From the NCBI GenBank assembly GCA_002862785.1, contig PKDZ01000039.1, forward strand, positions 1-64,000: DNA of 64,000 bases, given 5' to 3'. Position 1 is the stretch's first letter. The number at the start of each line of letters is the position of its first letter. The stretch is from Flavobacteriales bacterium (lineage in GTDB: Bacteria; Bacteroidota; Bacteroidia; Flavobacteriales_D; Sanyastnellaceae). Both the position numbers and the translations under genes were made by a program. Positions 17,516 through 25,919 of this stretch are shown here, in pieces. The notes below the pieces were generated by a model that saw only the letters and a program-made list of their open reading frames with translations, did not search any database and was not told the DNA's origin.

Positions 17516-17522
17516 TACCTTG
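17516..17522 (+). promoter_or_regulatory. TACCTTG, candidate -7 box for the response regulator-CRP gene
   Basis: TACCTTG ends 39 bases before the ATG at 17562. It fits the TAnnTTG pattern seen at other starts in the window; a normal leader of about 30 bases would result. Confidence 0.35.
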
Positions 17523-17561
17523 CGGGGACCCGATTCGTCCGAACCGACCGCAAACCAGACC

Positions 17562-18617
17562 ATGGCCAAGAAGATCCTCATCGTCGAAGACAACCAATTC
17601 CTTCGGACCACGACGGCCGACATCCTGCAGTTGGCGGGGTACGAGGTTATCGAGGCGGAGCATGGCAAGATGGGGGTTGAGCGGGCACAGCTGGAGCGTC
17701 CGGACATGATCATCTGCGATGTGGAGATGCCGGAGCTCGACGGATACGGTGTGCTGCATTACCTGTCCAATGACCCGCAGACGGCGATGATCCCCTTCAT
17801 CTTCCTGACCTCCCGTGACGGGGCGGACGAGATGCGCCGGGGCATGACGAGCGGAGCGGACGATTACCTCGTCAAGCCGTTCAGCGAAGCCGACCTCCTC
17901 GCGACGATTGACGTGCGCCTCCGCAAGAGCGCCATCCTCCAGCGCGAATACGGCCGGGCTCCGCAACGCCTCAACGAGTTCATCGCCGATGCGACCGAGC
18001 ACGGGGGCATCCCGGGAATCGACGTGGGGGACCGCCCCCGCAAGTATGGCTCAGGCCAGATCCTCTATGGGGAGGGCGACTCCACGAACCACGTGTACTA
18101 CGTGGCCTCGGGTGTGGTCAAGGTGCTCCGCACGGACAGCTATGGCAAGGAGCTCATCATCGAGCTGTGCAAGGCCGGCGATTTCTTCGGTCACATGGAT
18201 GTGCTGAAGGGGCTCGAGTATGGCAGTGCCGCCGAGGTGCTGGAGGACGCCGAGGTCCACCTGATTCCGCGCAAGAATTTCCTCGACCTCATGCACCGGA
18301 ATCGCGATGTGGCGATGCGCTTCATCCGCCTGCTCGCCGGTGAGGTGACCCAGAACCAAGAGCGGTTGCTCGCCCTGGCTTACGCTTCGGTTCGGGAGCG
18401 AACGGCACAGGCCCTGCTCGATTTGCAGGCCCGGTTCAAAGAAGCCGACAAGCGGCCTCAATTGAGCCGCGAGGATCTCGCCGGCATGGTGGGCACCGCC
18501 AAGGAGAGCCTGATTCGGGCCCTCAGCGATTTCAAGTCCGACGGATGGGTGACCCTCGAAGGCAAGAACGTCATCATTCAGGACGAGGCGGCGCTCAAGC
18601 GCTTCGCGGGTCGATGA
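17562..18617 (+). CDS. Response regulator fused to a CRP/FNR-type transcription factor
   Basis: 351 residues. An N-terminal receiver (1-120) has phospho-acceptor Asp53 in IICDVEMPELDGYG and the switch lysine in YLVKPF. A cyclic-nucleotide-binding-like beta roll (~150-265; GQILYGEGD, ELIIELCKAGDFFG) and a CRP-type winged helix (~270-345; QLSREDLAGMVGTAKESLIRAL) follow. It should couple phosphorylation to DNA binding, possibly with a second ligand input. The start MAKKILIVEDN is clear. No kinase is adjacent, so it is an orphan regulator. The 3' end overlaps the convergent small gene by 23 bases. Confidence 0.93.
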   Translation: MAKKILIVEDNQFLRTTTADILQLAGYEVIEAEHGKMGVERAQLERPDMIICDVEMPELDGYGVLHYLSNDPQTAMIPFIFLTSRDGADEMRRGMTSGADDYLVKPFSEADLLATIDVRLRKSAILQREYGRAPQRLNEFIADATEHGGIPGIDVGDRPRKYGSGQILYGEGDSTNHVYYVASGVVKVLRTDSYGKELIIELCKAGDFFGHMDVLKGLEYGSAAEVLEDAEVHLIPRKNFLDLMHRNRDVAMRFIRLLAGEVTQNQERLLALAYASVRERTAQALLDLQARFKEADKRPQLSREDLAGMVGTAKESLIRALSDFKSDGWVTLEGKNVIIQDEAALKRFAGR

Positions 18618-18957
18618 CCTCAGACGGGTCCTCCCCGAAATAATCGACGAGCGCCCGGCGGATGAGCCGGTCCTGCTCCTTCGGCTCCAAGGCGGGCAAT
18701 GGAATCTTCTCCTCAAAGTGGGGCCAGCCATCCTCGTCGCGGCCCTTGAATTCATAGAAGCCCTGGGGCACCAGCACGGTGCAGACCGCCACGTGCATCA
18801 GGTCCATCTTCTCCTGTTTCTTGAATTTCCGGAACCCCTGGCCGAGTTCCTGCACCCCGACGAGGTACAGGATGTCCTGCAGGTCCATGCCTCCACCAAA
18901 CCGGCTTTCCAGCGTGTCGAGGAGGGTGCGCCATTGCTGTTCGAAAAGGACATCCAT
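18595..18957 (-). CDS. Conserved small protein of unknown function
   Basis: 120 residues, soluble, no signal peptide or membrane helix. It starts MDVLFEQQWRTLLDTLESRFGG and has a regular alpha/beta look with many aromatic and acidic residues near the C-terminus. I recognise similar short proteins in Bacteroidota but cannot assign a function. Translation starts just beyond the tRNA-Pro terminator. The 3' end overlaps the response-regulator gene on the other strand by 23 bases, so antisense interference is possible. Confidence 0.65.
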   Translation of the reverse strand: MDVLFEQQWRTLLDTLESRFGGGMDLQDILYLVGVQELGQGFRKFKKQEKMDLMHVAVCTVLVPQGFYEFKGRDEDGWPHFEEKIPLPALEPKEQDRLIRRALVDYFGEDPSEVIDPRSA

Positions 18958-18967
18958 TGGTCAGGGC

Positions 18968-19001
18968 AAAAAAAGAAAGGAGAGCCGTTCGCTCTCCTTT
19001 C
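18968..19001 (-). terminator. Rho-independent terminator after tRNA-Pro
   Basis: A perfect 11-bp stem GAAAGGAGAGC / GCTCTCCTTTC with a 5-base loop is followed on the minus strand by seven T residues. It sits 5 bases past the tRNA 3' end and before the 120-residue gene. Confidence 0.9.
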
Positions 19002-19006
19002 CAAGG

Positions 19007-19079
19007 TCGGGATGACTGGACTCGAACCAGCGACCACACGTCCCCCAGACGCGTACTCTACCAACTGAGCTACATCCCG
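19007..19079 (-). tRNA. tRNA-Pro (anticodon GGG)
   Basis: 73 nt without an encoded CCA. Acceptor stem CGGGATG pairs with CATCCCG; discriminator A; D arm GCTCAGTTGGTAGAGT; anticodon stem CGCGT/ACGTG (one G-T pair) with loop CTGGGGG, giving anticodon GGG (reads CCC and CCU); T arm GCTGGTTCGAGTCCAGT. The C1-G72 pair is usual for bacterial tRNA-Pro. A TATTTTC box lies ~20 bases upstream (19100-19106, minus). Confidence 0.96.
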
Positions 19080-19139
19080 AGTCCGCCAGAGCGGAGCGCG
19101 AAAATAGTGAATTCCGTTGCGAATGGAGCGCCGGGGGCG

Positions 19140-19529
19140 TCACTCCATGATGACCGTCTGCTCGTTGGTCATCTCCTCCTCAATCTTGATGATGCCGATT
19201 CCGGTCAGGGACCCTTTCGTGGCTTCGATGTCGAGCACGGCAAAACCGGCTTGGCCTTGCTTGTAGTATTCGCTGAAATTGAAGCTGACGCTGCCGGCAG
19301 CATTGGTGACCTGAGTCGTGTCGAACCGAAGCTCACCGATGAAGGTCTGGTCAACAGAGCCAACCGCAAAGAGGCGGACTTCGGCCCCTTGGACGGGTGC
19401 GCCCAAGCTGTTCTGGACGTACACCACCGCCACGGTGTCCTCGATTTCATTGCAGCCGGTAAAGGCCAAGGATCCGAGGACGAACAGCACGAGACTGCCA
19501 AGGGCGCGGAGGGGGGTCATCGATTTCAT
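19140..19529 (-). CDS. Small lipoprotein with a beta-sandwich (carboxypeptidase-regulatory-like) domain
   Basis: 129 residues. The start at 19529 (MKSMTPLRALGSLVLFVLG) gives a signal peptide ending in the lipobox FTGC, so the mature protein is lipid-anchored. The remainder reads as alternating beta strands (VAVVYVQNSLGAPVQGAEVRLF) resembling transthyretin-like regulatory domains. The function is unknown. It is divergent from the cyclophilin gene with a 71-base gap. Confidence 0.75.
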   Translation of the reverse strand: MKSMTPLRALGSLVLFVLGSLAFTGCNEIEDTVAVVYVQNSLGAPVQGAEVRLFAVGSVDQTFIGELRFDTTQVTNAAGSVSFNFSEYYKQGQAGFAVLDIEATKGSLTGIGIIKIEEEMTNEQTVIME

Positions 19530-19600
19530 ATTTTCGAGGTCTCTTCCGGACGGGTGGCACACCCGCCCTGCAGGCCTACAAATAACGCAAAATCCACCCG

Positions 19601-20296
19601 ATGGTTGTTTCTCCCTTCCGTACCGGCGCCCTCGCTGCTGTGCTGCTCTTCGTTTCTGTCTTCTCCGCCACGGCGCAGGAGGGGGAGCCCCGCCCCCGAG
19701 TCAGCATTGAGACTGGACTTGGTACCCTTGTCGTCGAGCTGTACAACGAGACCCCGAAGCACCGGGACAACTTCCTGAAGCTCGCCGGGGAGGGATTCTA
19801 CGACGGCACCCTGTTCCACCGCGTGATCGCTGGCTTCATGGCGCAGGGAGGGGACCCGAAATCCAAGGCAGCCGAAGCGGGCGCCCGTCTGGGAAACGGT
19901 GGTCCGGGCTATACCATCGAGGCTGAAATCGATCCGGCCTTCGTCCACACCAAAGGCGCCCTCGCCGCCGCTCGCCAAGGGGACCAAGTGAACCCGCAAC
20001 GCCGCAGCAGCGGAAGCCAGTTCTACATCGTGCAGGGCCGTGATGTGACCCCGCAGTCCCTCCAGAATATCGTCCAGAGCAAGCGCAGCAGCATGCTCCA
20101 GCCCTTCTCCTACACGCCGGACCAGATTGCCGCTTACAGCGAGCTCGGGGGCACGCCGCACCTCGACATGCAGTACACCGTGTTTGGTCAGGTGGTGGAG
20201 GGACTCGACGTCCTGGATGCCATCTGTGCCGCGCCGACCGACCGGGCCAACCGGCCGGCGGAGGATGTGCGCATGACCATGACCCTTCTCGACTGA
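19601..20296 (+). CDS. Periplasmic cyclophilin-type peptidyl-prolyl isomerase
   Basis: 231 residues with an N-terminal signal peptide (ALAAVLLFVSVFSATAQ), so it is exported. Cyclophilin core motifs are FHRVIAGFMAQGGDP, AARQGDQVNPQ, SGSQFYIV and YTVFGQVVEG. An insertion of ~40 residues between the QFYIV strand and the VFGQV strand is typical for Bacteroidota members. It catalyses proline isomerisation during envelope protein folding. pheS starts 5 bases downstream, implying cotranscription. Confidence 0.92.
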   Translation: MVVSPFRTGALAAVLLFVSVFSATAQEGEPRPRVSIETGLGTLVVELYNETPKHRDNFLKLAGEGFYDGTLFHRVIAGFMAQGGDPKSKAAEAGARLGNGGPGYTIEAEIDPAFVHTKGALAAARQGDQVNPQRRSSGSQFYIVQGRDVTPQSLQNIVQSKRSSMLQPFSYTPDQIAAYSELGGTPHLDMQYTVFGQVVEGLDVLDAICAAPTDRANRPAEDVRMTMTLLD

Positions 20297-20300
20297 ATTC

Positions 20301-21335
20301 ATGTCCACGCTCGATCAAGCTGAACTCGATCGCCTGTTGTCGGAAGCCCAGGCTCAGGCCCTGGACAACGCCGACGCTCTGGAGGCCTTCCGCATCGCCC
20401 ATTTCGGTCGGCAGGGATTGCTTAAGGACCTCAATGAGCGGTTCCGCGCGGTGCCCGGCCCGCAGAAGCGGGAGATGGGGCAAGCGCTCAACGCCTTCAA
20501 GCAGGCGCTCCAAGCCCATTTCGATGCCGCCAAAGTGGCCCTGACCGCTCAGGAGGACGCGTCCTCGAGTGGCGCGGACCACACACGGCCGAGCGGAGAG
20601 GTTCCGCTGGGCTCCCACCATCCCATCCAGGTAGTGCGCCGCGAAATCCTGTCCATCTTCGACCGGATGGGGTTCGCGGTGGCAGACGGCCCCGAAATCG
20701 AGGATGACTGGCATGTGTTTTCCGGATTGAATTTCCCCGAGGAGCACCCCGCTCGGGACATGCAGGACACCTTTTTCATCCAGCGCAATCCCGATCTCCT
20801 GCTCCGTACGCACACCAGTTCTGTGCAGGTCCGGGAGATGGAAAAGCGCCAACCGCCCCTGCGCATCGTGATGCCAGGTCGGGTGTTCCGGAACGAGGCC
20901 ATCAGCGCCCGTGCCCACTGCATTTTCCATCAGATTGAAGGGCTGTACATCGACCGGGACGTGAGCTTCGCTGACCTCAAACAGACCCTCTTGACGTTTG
21001 CCGAACAGTTCTTTGGGGCGGGTACCCGAATCCGTCTCCGCCCGAGCTATTTCCCCTTCACCGAGCCGAGTGCGGAAATGGACGTTTACTGGGGCCTGGA
21101 GACCGAGGTCGACAAGCGCATCACGAAGGGAACCGGATGGCTTGAAATCATGGGGTGCGGCATGGTGGATCCTGCTGTCCTCGAGGCGTCGGGCATCGAC
21201 CCGAACGAGTTTTCCGGATTTGCCTTTGGCATGGGCATCGAGCGCATTGCCATGTTGAAGTGGCAGATCGGCGATCTCCGGGCCTTTTTCGAGAACGACA
21301 TCCGCTTCCTCGAGCAGTTCACGCCGGCCTGCTGA
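20301..21335 (+). CDS. pheS: Phenylalanine--tRNA ligase alpha subunit
   Basis: 344 residues. N-terminal coiled coil (1-85), then the class II catalytic core: motif 1 around HPIQVVRREILSIF, motif 2 RNEAISARAHCIFHQIEG and motif 3 GFAFGMGIERIAML. It activates Phe and joins it to tRNA-Phe with PheT. The conserved EIEDDWHVFSGLNFPEEHPAR segment is intact. It is translated right after the cyclophilin gene (5-base gap). pheT is 2.9 kb away on the other strand, so the two subunits are not in one operon. Confidence 0.97.
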   Translation: MSTLDQAELDRLLSEAQAQALDNADALEAFRIAHFGRQGLLKDLNERFRAVPGPQKREMGQALNAFKQALQAHFDAAKVALTAQEDASSSGADHTRPSGEVPLGSHHPIQVVRREILSIFDRMGFAVADGPEIEDDWHVFSGLNFPEEHPARDMQDTFFIQRNPDLLLRTHTSSVQVREMEKRQPPLRIVMPGRVFRNEAISARAHCIFHQIEGLYIDRDVSFADLKQTLLTFAEQFFGAGTRIRLRPSYFPFTEPSAEMDVYWGLETEVDKRITKGTGWLEIMGCGMVDPAVLEASGIDPNEFSGFAFGMGIERIAMLKWQIGDLRAFFENDIRFLEQFTPAC

Positions 21336-21433
21336 GGGCGCTCACGGGACGCGAGCCGTCTGCCGTGTGGTTTTCCACGTCCAGTCGCGCATTCCTTCCT
21401 GTCCATTGGGCCCAGCTGCTTCCCTGTCGAGGG

Positions 21434-21440
21434 TAGCTTG
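21434..21440 (+). promoter_or_regulatory. TAGCTTG, candidate -7 box
   Basis: TAGCTTG ends 4 bases before the ATG at 21445. If used as a -7 element it implies a leaderless mRNA. The same box stands before queA, and a one-base variant before the glycosyltransferase gene at 59144. Confidence 0.35.
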
Positions 21441-21444
21441 TGGC

Positions 21445-23256
21445 ATGCTTCGCCATGCCCTGTGCTCCTTTCTCCTCTTCTTTGGGGTGGCCTTGTCGGC
21501 AGCCGAAGTCACGGTCGAAGGGTGGCTGGCCAAGGCGGACTCCCTCCGCACGATTGGATTGGATGCCGCTTCGCTGGACCTCCTGAAATCGGCCCAGCAC
21601 GAATTCGAAGCGAACGGGGACCCCTGCTCCTCCGCGCTTCTGGCTGAGCGTCGAGCGCGGATTCACCTCGATTGGAAGAATCCTCTCCACGCGGATGTGG
21701 CCCTCACCGAGGCCATCCACTTCTCTGAGCAATGCCCGAGACTCGCTGAGCAGCGGGTCGGATGGCAGTTGTCGCTCGCCCAAGCCAGCCTCGAGCAAGG
21801 CCAGCGCAAGGAGGCGCGGACCCTGCTTCTCGGACTGGCGAGGATGACCTCCGAAGAGGGGGTGTCGGCAGAACGCAAGGCGCTGGCCGTGGCGGCCATG
21901 GAGCAGTTGGCGGCCATGTCCTTCGAGGAAGGGGCCTATGAGGAGGCCGAAGCGGATCATCTGACCCGGGCCTCCGTGCTGCTCGAGTTGGACCGGCGCG
22001 AAGCGGCGGCCATCGCCCTCGGCTGGGCGGCCGTCTGTCATTCTTTGGAGCAACCCGGATTGGCACCGGACTACTGGAATGGATTCGAGGACAATCCGGC
22101 TTGGCGTGCCATTCCGCTGGAGCGCAAGGTGGCCCAGGGCATCGAGTGGGGACGCCTTTTGCTGGAGGGCCGTGCAATGGCCACGTTCGATGCCATGGGA
22201 CAATGGCCCTGGGCTTTGGCGGTGGATGCCGGGACAGACGAAGTGTCTCCAGAATGGACGGCCCGATGGGGCCTGCTTCAGGCTCGGCGTTGGAAATCAC
22301 GGCCGACCCAAGCCCTCGCCGCCTCACTTCATGCTGAATTGGCGGCCCGAGAGATTGAAGAAGTGGGCCTCAGGGAGCCTCTCCTTGTGGACGCCTTGCG
22401 CATGCGGTCGGGCCTGCTCGCCACGACCGGTGCACACGGACCGGCTTACCTCGCCCTGGTCGAGGCGGACAGCTTGTCTCGGGCCATGTTGCGCGCCGAG
22501 CGGGCCCGTTCGGGGCTGTTTGAGAGCGAGCCCTGGTTGGCCGCCATCGGGGATGCGCGGACGGCGATGGAGGCCAAACGTGCGGAGCAATGGCAATGGG
22601 TGGCCATCGGTGTGGGTCTTTTGTGTCTCGGCTTGATGGTGTGGTTGATGCAAACCCGAGGCCGGGCGGGCAAAGCGCACAAGCGGCTCCGTCGCTTACA
22701 GCAGCAATGGCTGCCGGGAAAGCAGCACCAGATTGACGCCCTCGCCTCCAGTGGAAGTCGCATTGCGGAATTGGCGGGCGGCCTCGCCCTGCCGGCTGAG
22801 ATGCAGCGGGAGTTGGCCGATTTCGGTCGTCTTTCCGCTCTGTGCTCCAAGGAAATGCAGCACGAGCCCATTGACCTCTCCACGTTGTGCTCGGAACTGG
22901 CGGACCGCCGGGGTCAGGCCGGTCACCTCGACTGGACGGCACGGGAAGACGTGCCCTTTCGAGGGGATCGGGAGCATCTCCGGGACTTCCTCCAAGTCCT
23001 TTTGGACGGGGTGGGACAGGGCCCTTGCCGCATGGCGGTGGTGAGTGGGCCCGAGGGCCTCGGCATCGAACTGGATGGGTTCACCGAAAAGGGATGGTGG
23101 CGGCAGGCAATGAGCCTGTTCGCAGGAGACGCGAAGGCCTCCCATTGGTCCATGGTCCGAATGCGGTGCGACAGACTGGGCGGCCAGCTCAACCTCGATT
23201 GCGATGCCTCTGGTGCCCGAAAGCTGGAGATCAGCCTTCCCGTTTATTCGGCGTAG
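21445..23256 (+). CDS. TPR-containing membrane protein with a degenerate histidine-kinase-like C-terminus
   Basis: 603 residues. Signal peptide (1-20), a long helical region of TPR-like repeats (~25-375), one membrane helix (384-403), then a cytoplasmic part. This layout matches the TPR-type sensor kinases of Bacteroidota. The C-terminus keeps the outline of a HATPase (REHLRDFLQVLLDGV in place of the N box; CDRLGGQLNLDCDASGARKLEISLP at the end) but lacks the N-box asparagine, DxGxG and GxGLGL, and no DHp histidine box is evident. It is probably a catalytically dead sensor. The start chosen begins the signal peptide. The 3' end overlaps the M28 gene by 13 bases. Confidence 0.72.
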   Translation: MLRHALCSFLLFFGVALSAAEVTVEGWLAKADSLRTIGLDAASLDLLKSAQHEFEANGDPCSSALLAERRARIHLDWKNPLHADVALTEAIHFSEQCPRLAEQRVGWQLSLAQASLEQGQRKEARTLLLGLARMTSEEGVSAERKALAVAAMEQLAAMSFEEGAYEEAEADHLTRASVLLELDRREAAAIALGWAAVCHSLEQPGLAPDYWNGFEDNPAWRAIPLERKVAQGIEWGRLLLEGRAMATFDAMGQWPWALAVDAGTDEVSPEWTARWGLLQARRWKSRPTQALAASLHAELAAREIEEVGLREPLLVDALRMRSGLLATTGAHGPAYLALVEADSLSRAMLRAERARSGLFESEPWLAAIGDARTAMEAKRAEQWQWVAIGVGLLCLGLMVWLMQTRGRAGKAHKRLRRLQQQWLPGKQHQIDALASSGSRIAELAGGLALPAEMQRELADFGRLSALCSKEMQHEPIDLSTLCSELADRRGQAGHLDWTAREDVPFRGDREHLRDFLQVLLDGVGQGPCRMAVVSGPEGLGIELDGFTEKGWWRQAMSLFAGDAKASHWSMVRMRCDRLGGQLNLDCDASGARKLEISLPVYSA

Positions 23257-24281
23257 ACCACCTGGGTGATCACCTCACCGACCACACCCAGTACTTCCGG
23301 GTCGATCGCATCGAGGTTGTCCCCATGGGTGTGGTGCTGAGGGAAGTATCCCATCATGCGGGTGTCCAAATGGTAATGGACAATGTTGGCTGAGGGAATG
23401 CCGGCCAGTTGGCTCACAAAGAGGTTGTCGTCGATGGTCTGCGGTGTGATCCGGTTCCGGAAGAGGTCTCCGTGCCCCATCCGGCGAGCGGTGCCCCACA
23501 CCTTGTCGACCACATTGGGTGCCAAGGCCATGGAGGTGCCTTCCCGGTGGAACACGGCGCCCTGGGCCCCGACCATGTCCAGCAGGATGCCATAGCGGGC
23601 GCGGTAGCCGGGCACGTGGGGCTTGCGGGCCCAATACTGGGAGCCGAGGCACCAGTCCGTGTAGTCCTGGTCCCGGTTGGGCAGCCATTCGGGTTCTCCG
23701 TAGTCCTCGGCATCGAAGAAGGCGATGTCGACCCCCACATCCGGCAGGCTGTCGCCCAGAAGCCGGGCAAGCTCGAGCAGGACCCCAACCCCGGAGGCGC
23801 CGTCGTTGGCCCCATCGATGGGCTGGTCGGTCCGGACCGAATCCTTGTCGGCGAAGGGACGGGTGTCCCAATGGGCGTAGAGCAGCACCCGTCGGCGCAC
23901 TTCGGGCCGGAAGGCCCCGAAGATGTTGCGGATGTCGAGGACGGTCCCGTCATAGGCCGTGACCCGGCCAGTCTGAACCGTGACGTCCGCTCCATGGCGT
24001 TCGAGGGTGGCGGCGAGCCAGTCCGCGCAGGCCCGGTGCCCTTCCGAGTTGGGGACCCGCGGTCCGAAGGTCACTTGCTTCGCCACGTAGGCATAGGCAC
24101 TGTCCCCTGAGAAAGCAGGAGTCTCGACCAAGGGCCGTGCAGCCGGAGCCGGTGGGGGCGGAGGCGTGCGCTTCGGTTCAGCCTCACCGCATCCTGCCAA
24201 CAGGATCAGACCGAAGCCCGCGGCAAAGAAGCTCAGGATGGAGCGATCAATCAAACGTCCAGCTCGTTCCATCTTTTCCAT
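23244..24281 (-). CDS. M28-family zinc lipoprotein (glutaminyl-peptide cyclotransferase or aminopeptidase)
   Basis: 345 residues. Signal peptide with lipobox LLAGC (Cys31), then a proline-rich spacer. Zinc-ligand motifs are YAHWDTRPFAD, DGANDGASGVGVLLE and FFDAEDYG, with a late HHTHGDNLDAID. The HWDTR...GANDGASG combination and the length fit secreted glutaminyl cyclases as well as M28 peptidases; in Bacteroidota glutaminyl cyclase forms N-terminal pyroglutamate on exported proteins. I cannot decide between these from sequence alone. Its start lies inside the 3' end of cysS (35-base overlap), so it is cotranscribed. Confidence 0.82.
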   Translation of the reverse strand: MEKMERAGRLIDRSILSFFAAGFGLILLAGCGEAEPKRTPPPPPAPAARPLVETPAFSGDSAYAYVAKQVTFGPRVPNSEGHRACADWLAATLERHGADVTVQTGRVTAYDGTVLDIRNIFGAFRPEVRRRVLLYAHWDTRPFADKDSVRTDQPIDGANDGASGVGVLLELARLLGDSLPDVGVDIAFFDAEDYGEPEWLPNRDQDYTDWCLGSQYWARKPHVPGYRARYGILLDMVGAQGAVFHREGTSMALAPNVVDKVWGTARRMGHGDLFRNRITPQTIDDNLFVSQLAGIPSANIVHYHLDTRMMGYFPQHHTHGDNLDAIDPEVLGVVGEVITQVVYAE

Positions 24282-25773
24282 CCTTGATCTGGACCCCCAT
24301 GTCAGCCAGCCGATCGCGAATCAGGTCGGCGGTGGCCCAGTCCTTGTTGGCCTTGGCCTCCGCACGCAGATCGCACAGAACGCCCATCAATCCATCGGTC
24401 CGGTCGTCGTCTCCTCCCGTGGACGTCTCTTGTTCGAGGCCGAGAATGTCTCCACCGAAGACCTCGAAAAGGGAGCGCAGGGATTCCACACCCTCCGCAG
24501 ACAGCGCCATTCGGCCGGCGGCCACAGAGTTGACCACCTTCACCGCGTCGTAGAGGACGGCGATTAGAATGGGTGTGTTGAAGTCGTCGTTCATCGCCGC
24601 GTAGGCCCGGTCGCGCAGTCCGTCGAGGTCGGGCGCGGATTCGATGCCGTCGGCCTCCTCGACGGGAGCGAGTTCGGCGAGCAATCCCCATGCGCTCATG
24701 AGCCGCTCCAGCCCCTTTTCCGCCGCCTGGAGGGCCGGGTTGGAGAAGTCCAGCGTTCCGGCGTAGTGGCCCTGCAGCATGAAGAAGCGCACCGTCATCG
24801 GGGAATACCCCTTCTCGAGGAGTTTGTGGTTTCCGGTGATGAGTTCGTCGGGGGTGAACCCGTTGCCCTCGGACTTGGACATCTTCCGCCCGTTGACGGT
24901 GAGCATGTTGCCATGGATCCAGTAGCGCACGGGGTTCTTCTCCCCATGGGCGCCCACATTCTGGGCAATCTCGCATTCATGGTGCGGGAACTTGAGGTCC
25001 ATGCCGCCCCCGTGGATGTCGAAGGTGCGGCCGAGGTATTTGGTGCTCATGACCGAGCACTCCAGATGCCAGCCGGGAAAACCGATGCCCCATGGCGACG
25101 GCCAACGCATCAGGTGGCTGTCGTCTGCCTTCTTCCAGAGGGCGAAGTCCAGCGGATCCTGCTTCTCATCCTGGCCATCGAGGGCCCGCGTCTGGTTCTG
25201 CAGCTCGTCGATCTTGCGGCCGCTCAGGGCTCCGTAGTCGTGGGACTCGGCAAACTTGCGAACGTTGAAGTAAACGCTGCCATTGGCCTCGTAGGCAAAT
25301 CCGTTGGCGATGATCTCTTCGATCATGCCGATTTGCTCGACAATGTGTCCTGTGGCGGTGGGTTCGATGGATGGCGGCAGGATGTTGAACACCCGCATCA
25401 CATCGTGGAAGTCGTTCGTGTATCGCTGGACCACTTCCATCGGCTCGAGGTTCTCCAGTCGGGCCTTCTTGCCAATCTTGTCCTCCCCGTCGTCCGAGTC
25501 TCCCGTCAGGTGGCCGACATCGGTGATGTTCCGGACATAGCGCACCCTGTATCCGAGATGGACAAGGTACCGAAAGACCACATCGAAGGTGAGGAAGGTC
25601 CGCACGTTGCCGAGGTGGACATTGCTGTACACGGTCGGGCCACAGACGTACATGCCGACATAGGGGGAGTTGAGGGGAACGAAGCGTTCCTTCTTCCGGC
25701 TGAGCGAATTGCCGATGTGGAGGTCCGTGGCAAAGGGACTGACGGCGGCTTCGGTGGGATTCTGGGCGTCCAT
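24247..25773 (-). CDS. cysS: Cysteine--tRNA ligase
   Basis: 508 residues, class I synthetase. The HIGH equivalent is NVHLGN within [21 protein letters not shown] is intact in [10 protein letters not shown]; zinc ligands include the Cys of VCGPT, Cys in HLECSVM and His in KFPHHECE. The DALR-type anticodon-binding domain forms the last ~140 residues. The start at 25773 ([14 protein letters not shown]) is the first ATG consistent with family length; the in-frame upstream part runs into the terminator region. The 3' end overlaps the M28 lipoprotein start. Confidence 0.96.
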   Translation of the reverse strand: MDAQNPTEAAVSPFATDLHIGNSLSRKKERFVPLNSPYVGMYVCGPTVYSNVHLGNVRTFLTFDVVFRYLVHLGYRVRYVRNITDVGHLTGDSDDGEDKIGKKARLENLEPMEVVQRYTNDFHDVMRVFNILPPSIEPTATGHIVEQIGMIEEIIANGFAYEANGSVYFNVRKFAESHDYGALSGRKIDELQNQTRALDGQDEKQDPLDFALWKKADDSHLMRWPSPWGIGFPGWHLECSVMSTKYLGRTFDIHGGGMDLKFPHHECEIAQNVGAHGEKNPVRYWIHGNMLTVNGRKMSKSEGNGFTPDELITGNHKLLEKGYSPMTVRFFMLQGHYAGTLDFSNPALQAAEKGLERLMSAWGLLAELAPVEEADGIESAPDLDGLRDRAYAAMNDDFNTPILIAVLYDAVKVVNSVAAGRMALSAEGVESLRSLFEVFGGDILGLEQETSTGGDDDRTDGLMGVLCDLRAEAKANKDWATADLIRDRLADMGVQIKDGKDGTSWTFD

Positions 25774-25828
25774 GTCGGGGCAGTTTCGGAAGGCGGGTCG
25801 CCCTCGGCGGGGCAAATATCGGAAAGCA

Positions 25829-25861
25829 AAGACCGGCCCGCACACTTGGCGGACCGGTCTT
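25829..25861 (-). terminator. Hairpin terminator between the MORN-like gene and cysS
   Basis: A 13-bp stem AAGACCGGTCCGC / GCGGGCCGGTCTT with one G-T pair and a 7-base loop, followed on the minus strand by TGCTTTCC. The T run is weak, but the stem is very stable and correctly placed 59 bases after the upstream gene's stop. Confidence 0.6.
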
Positions 25862-25919
25862 CTTGGTCAAGCGGGGCCGGACGTACCGGCCCAATCGGCA
25901 TCAAGCAGGATGTCGTGAA

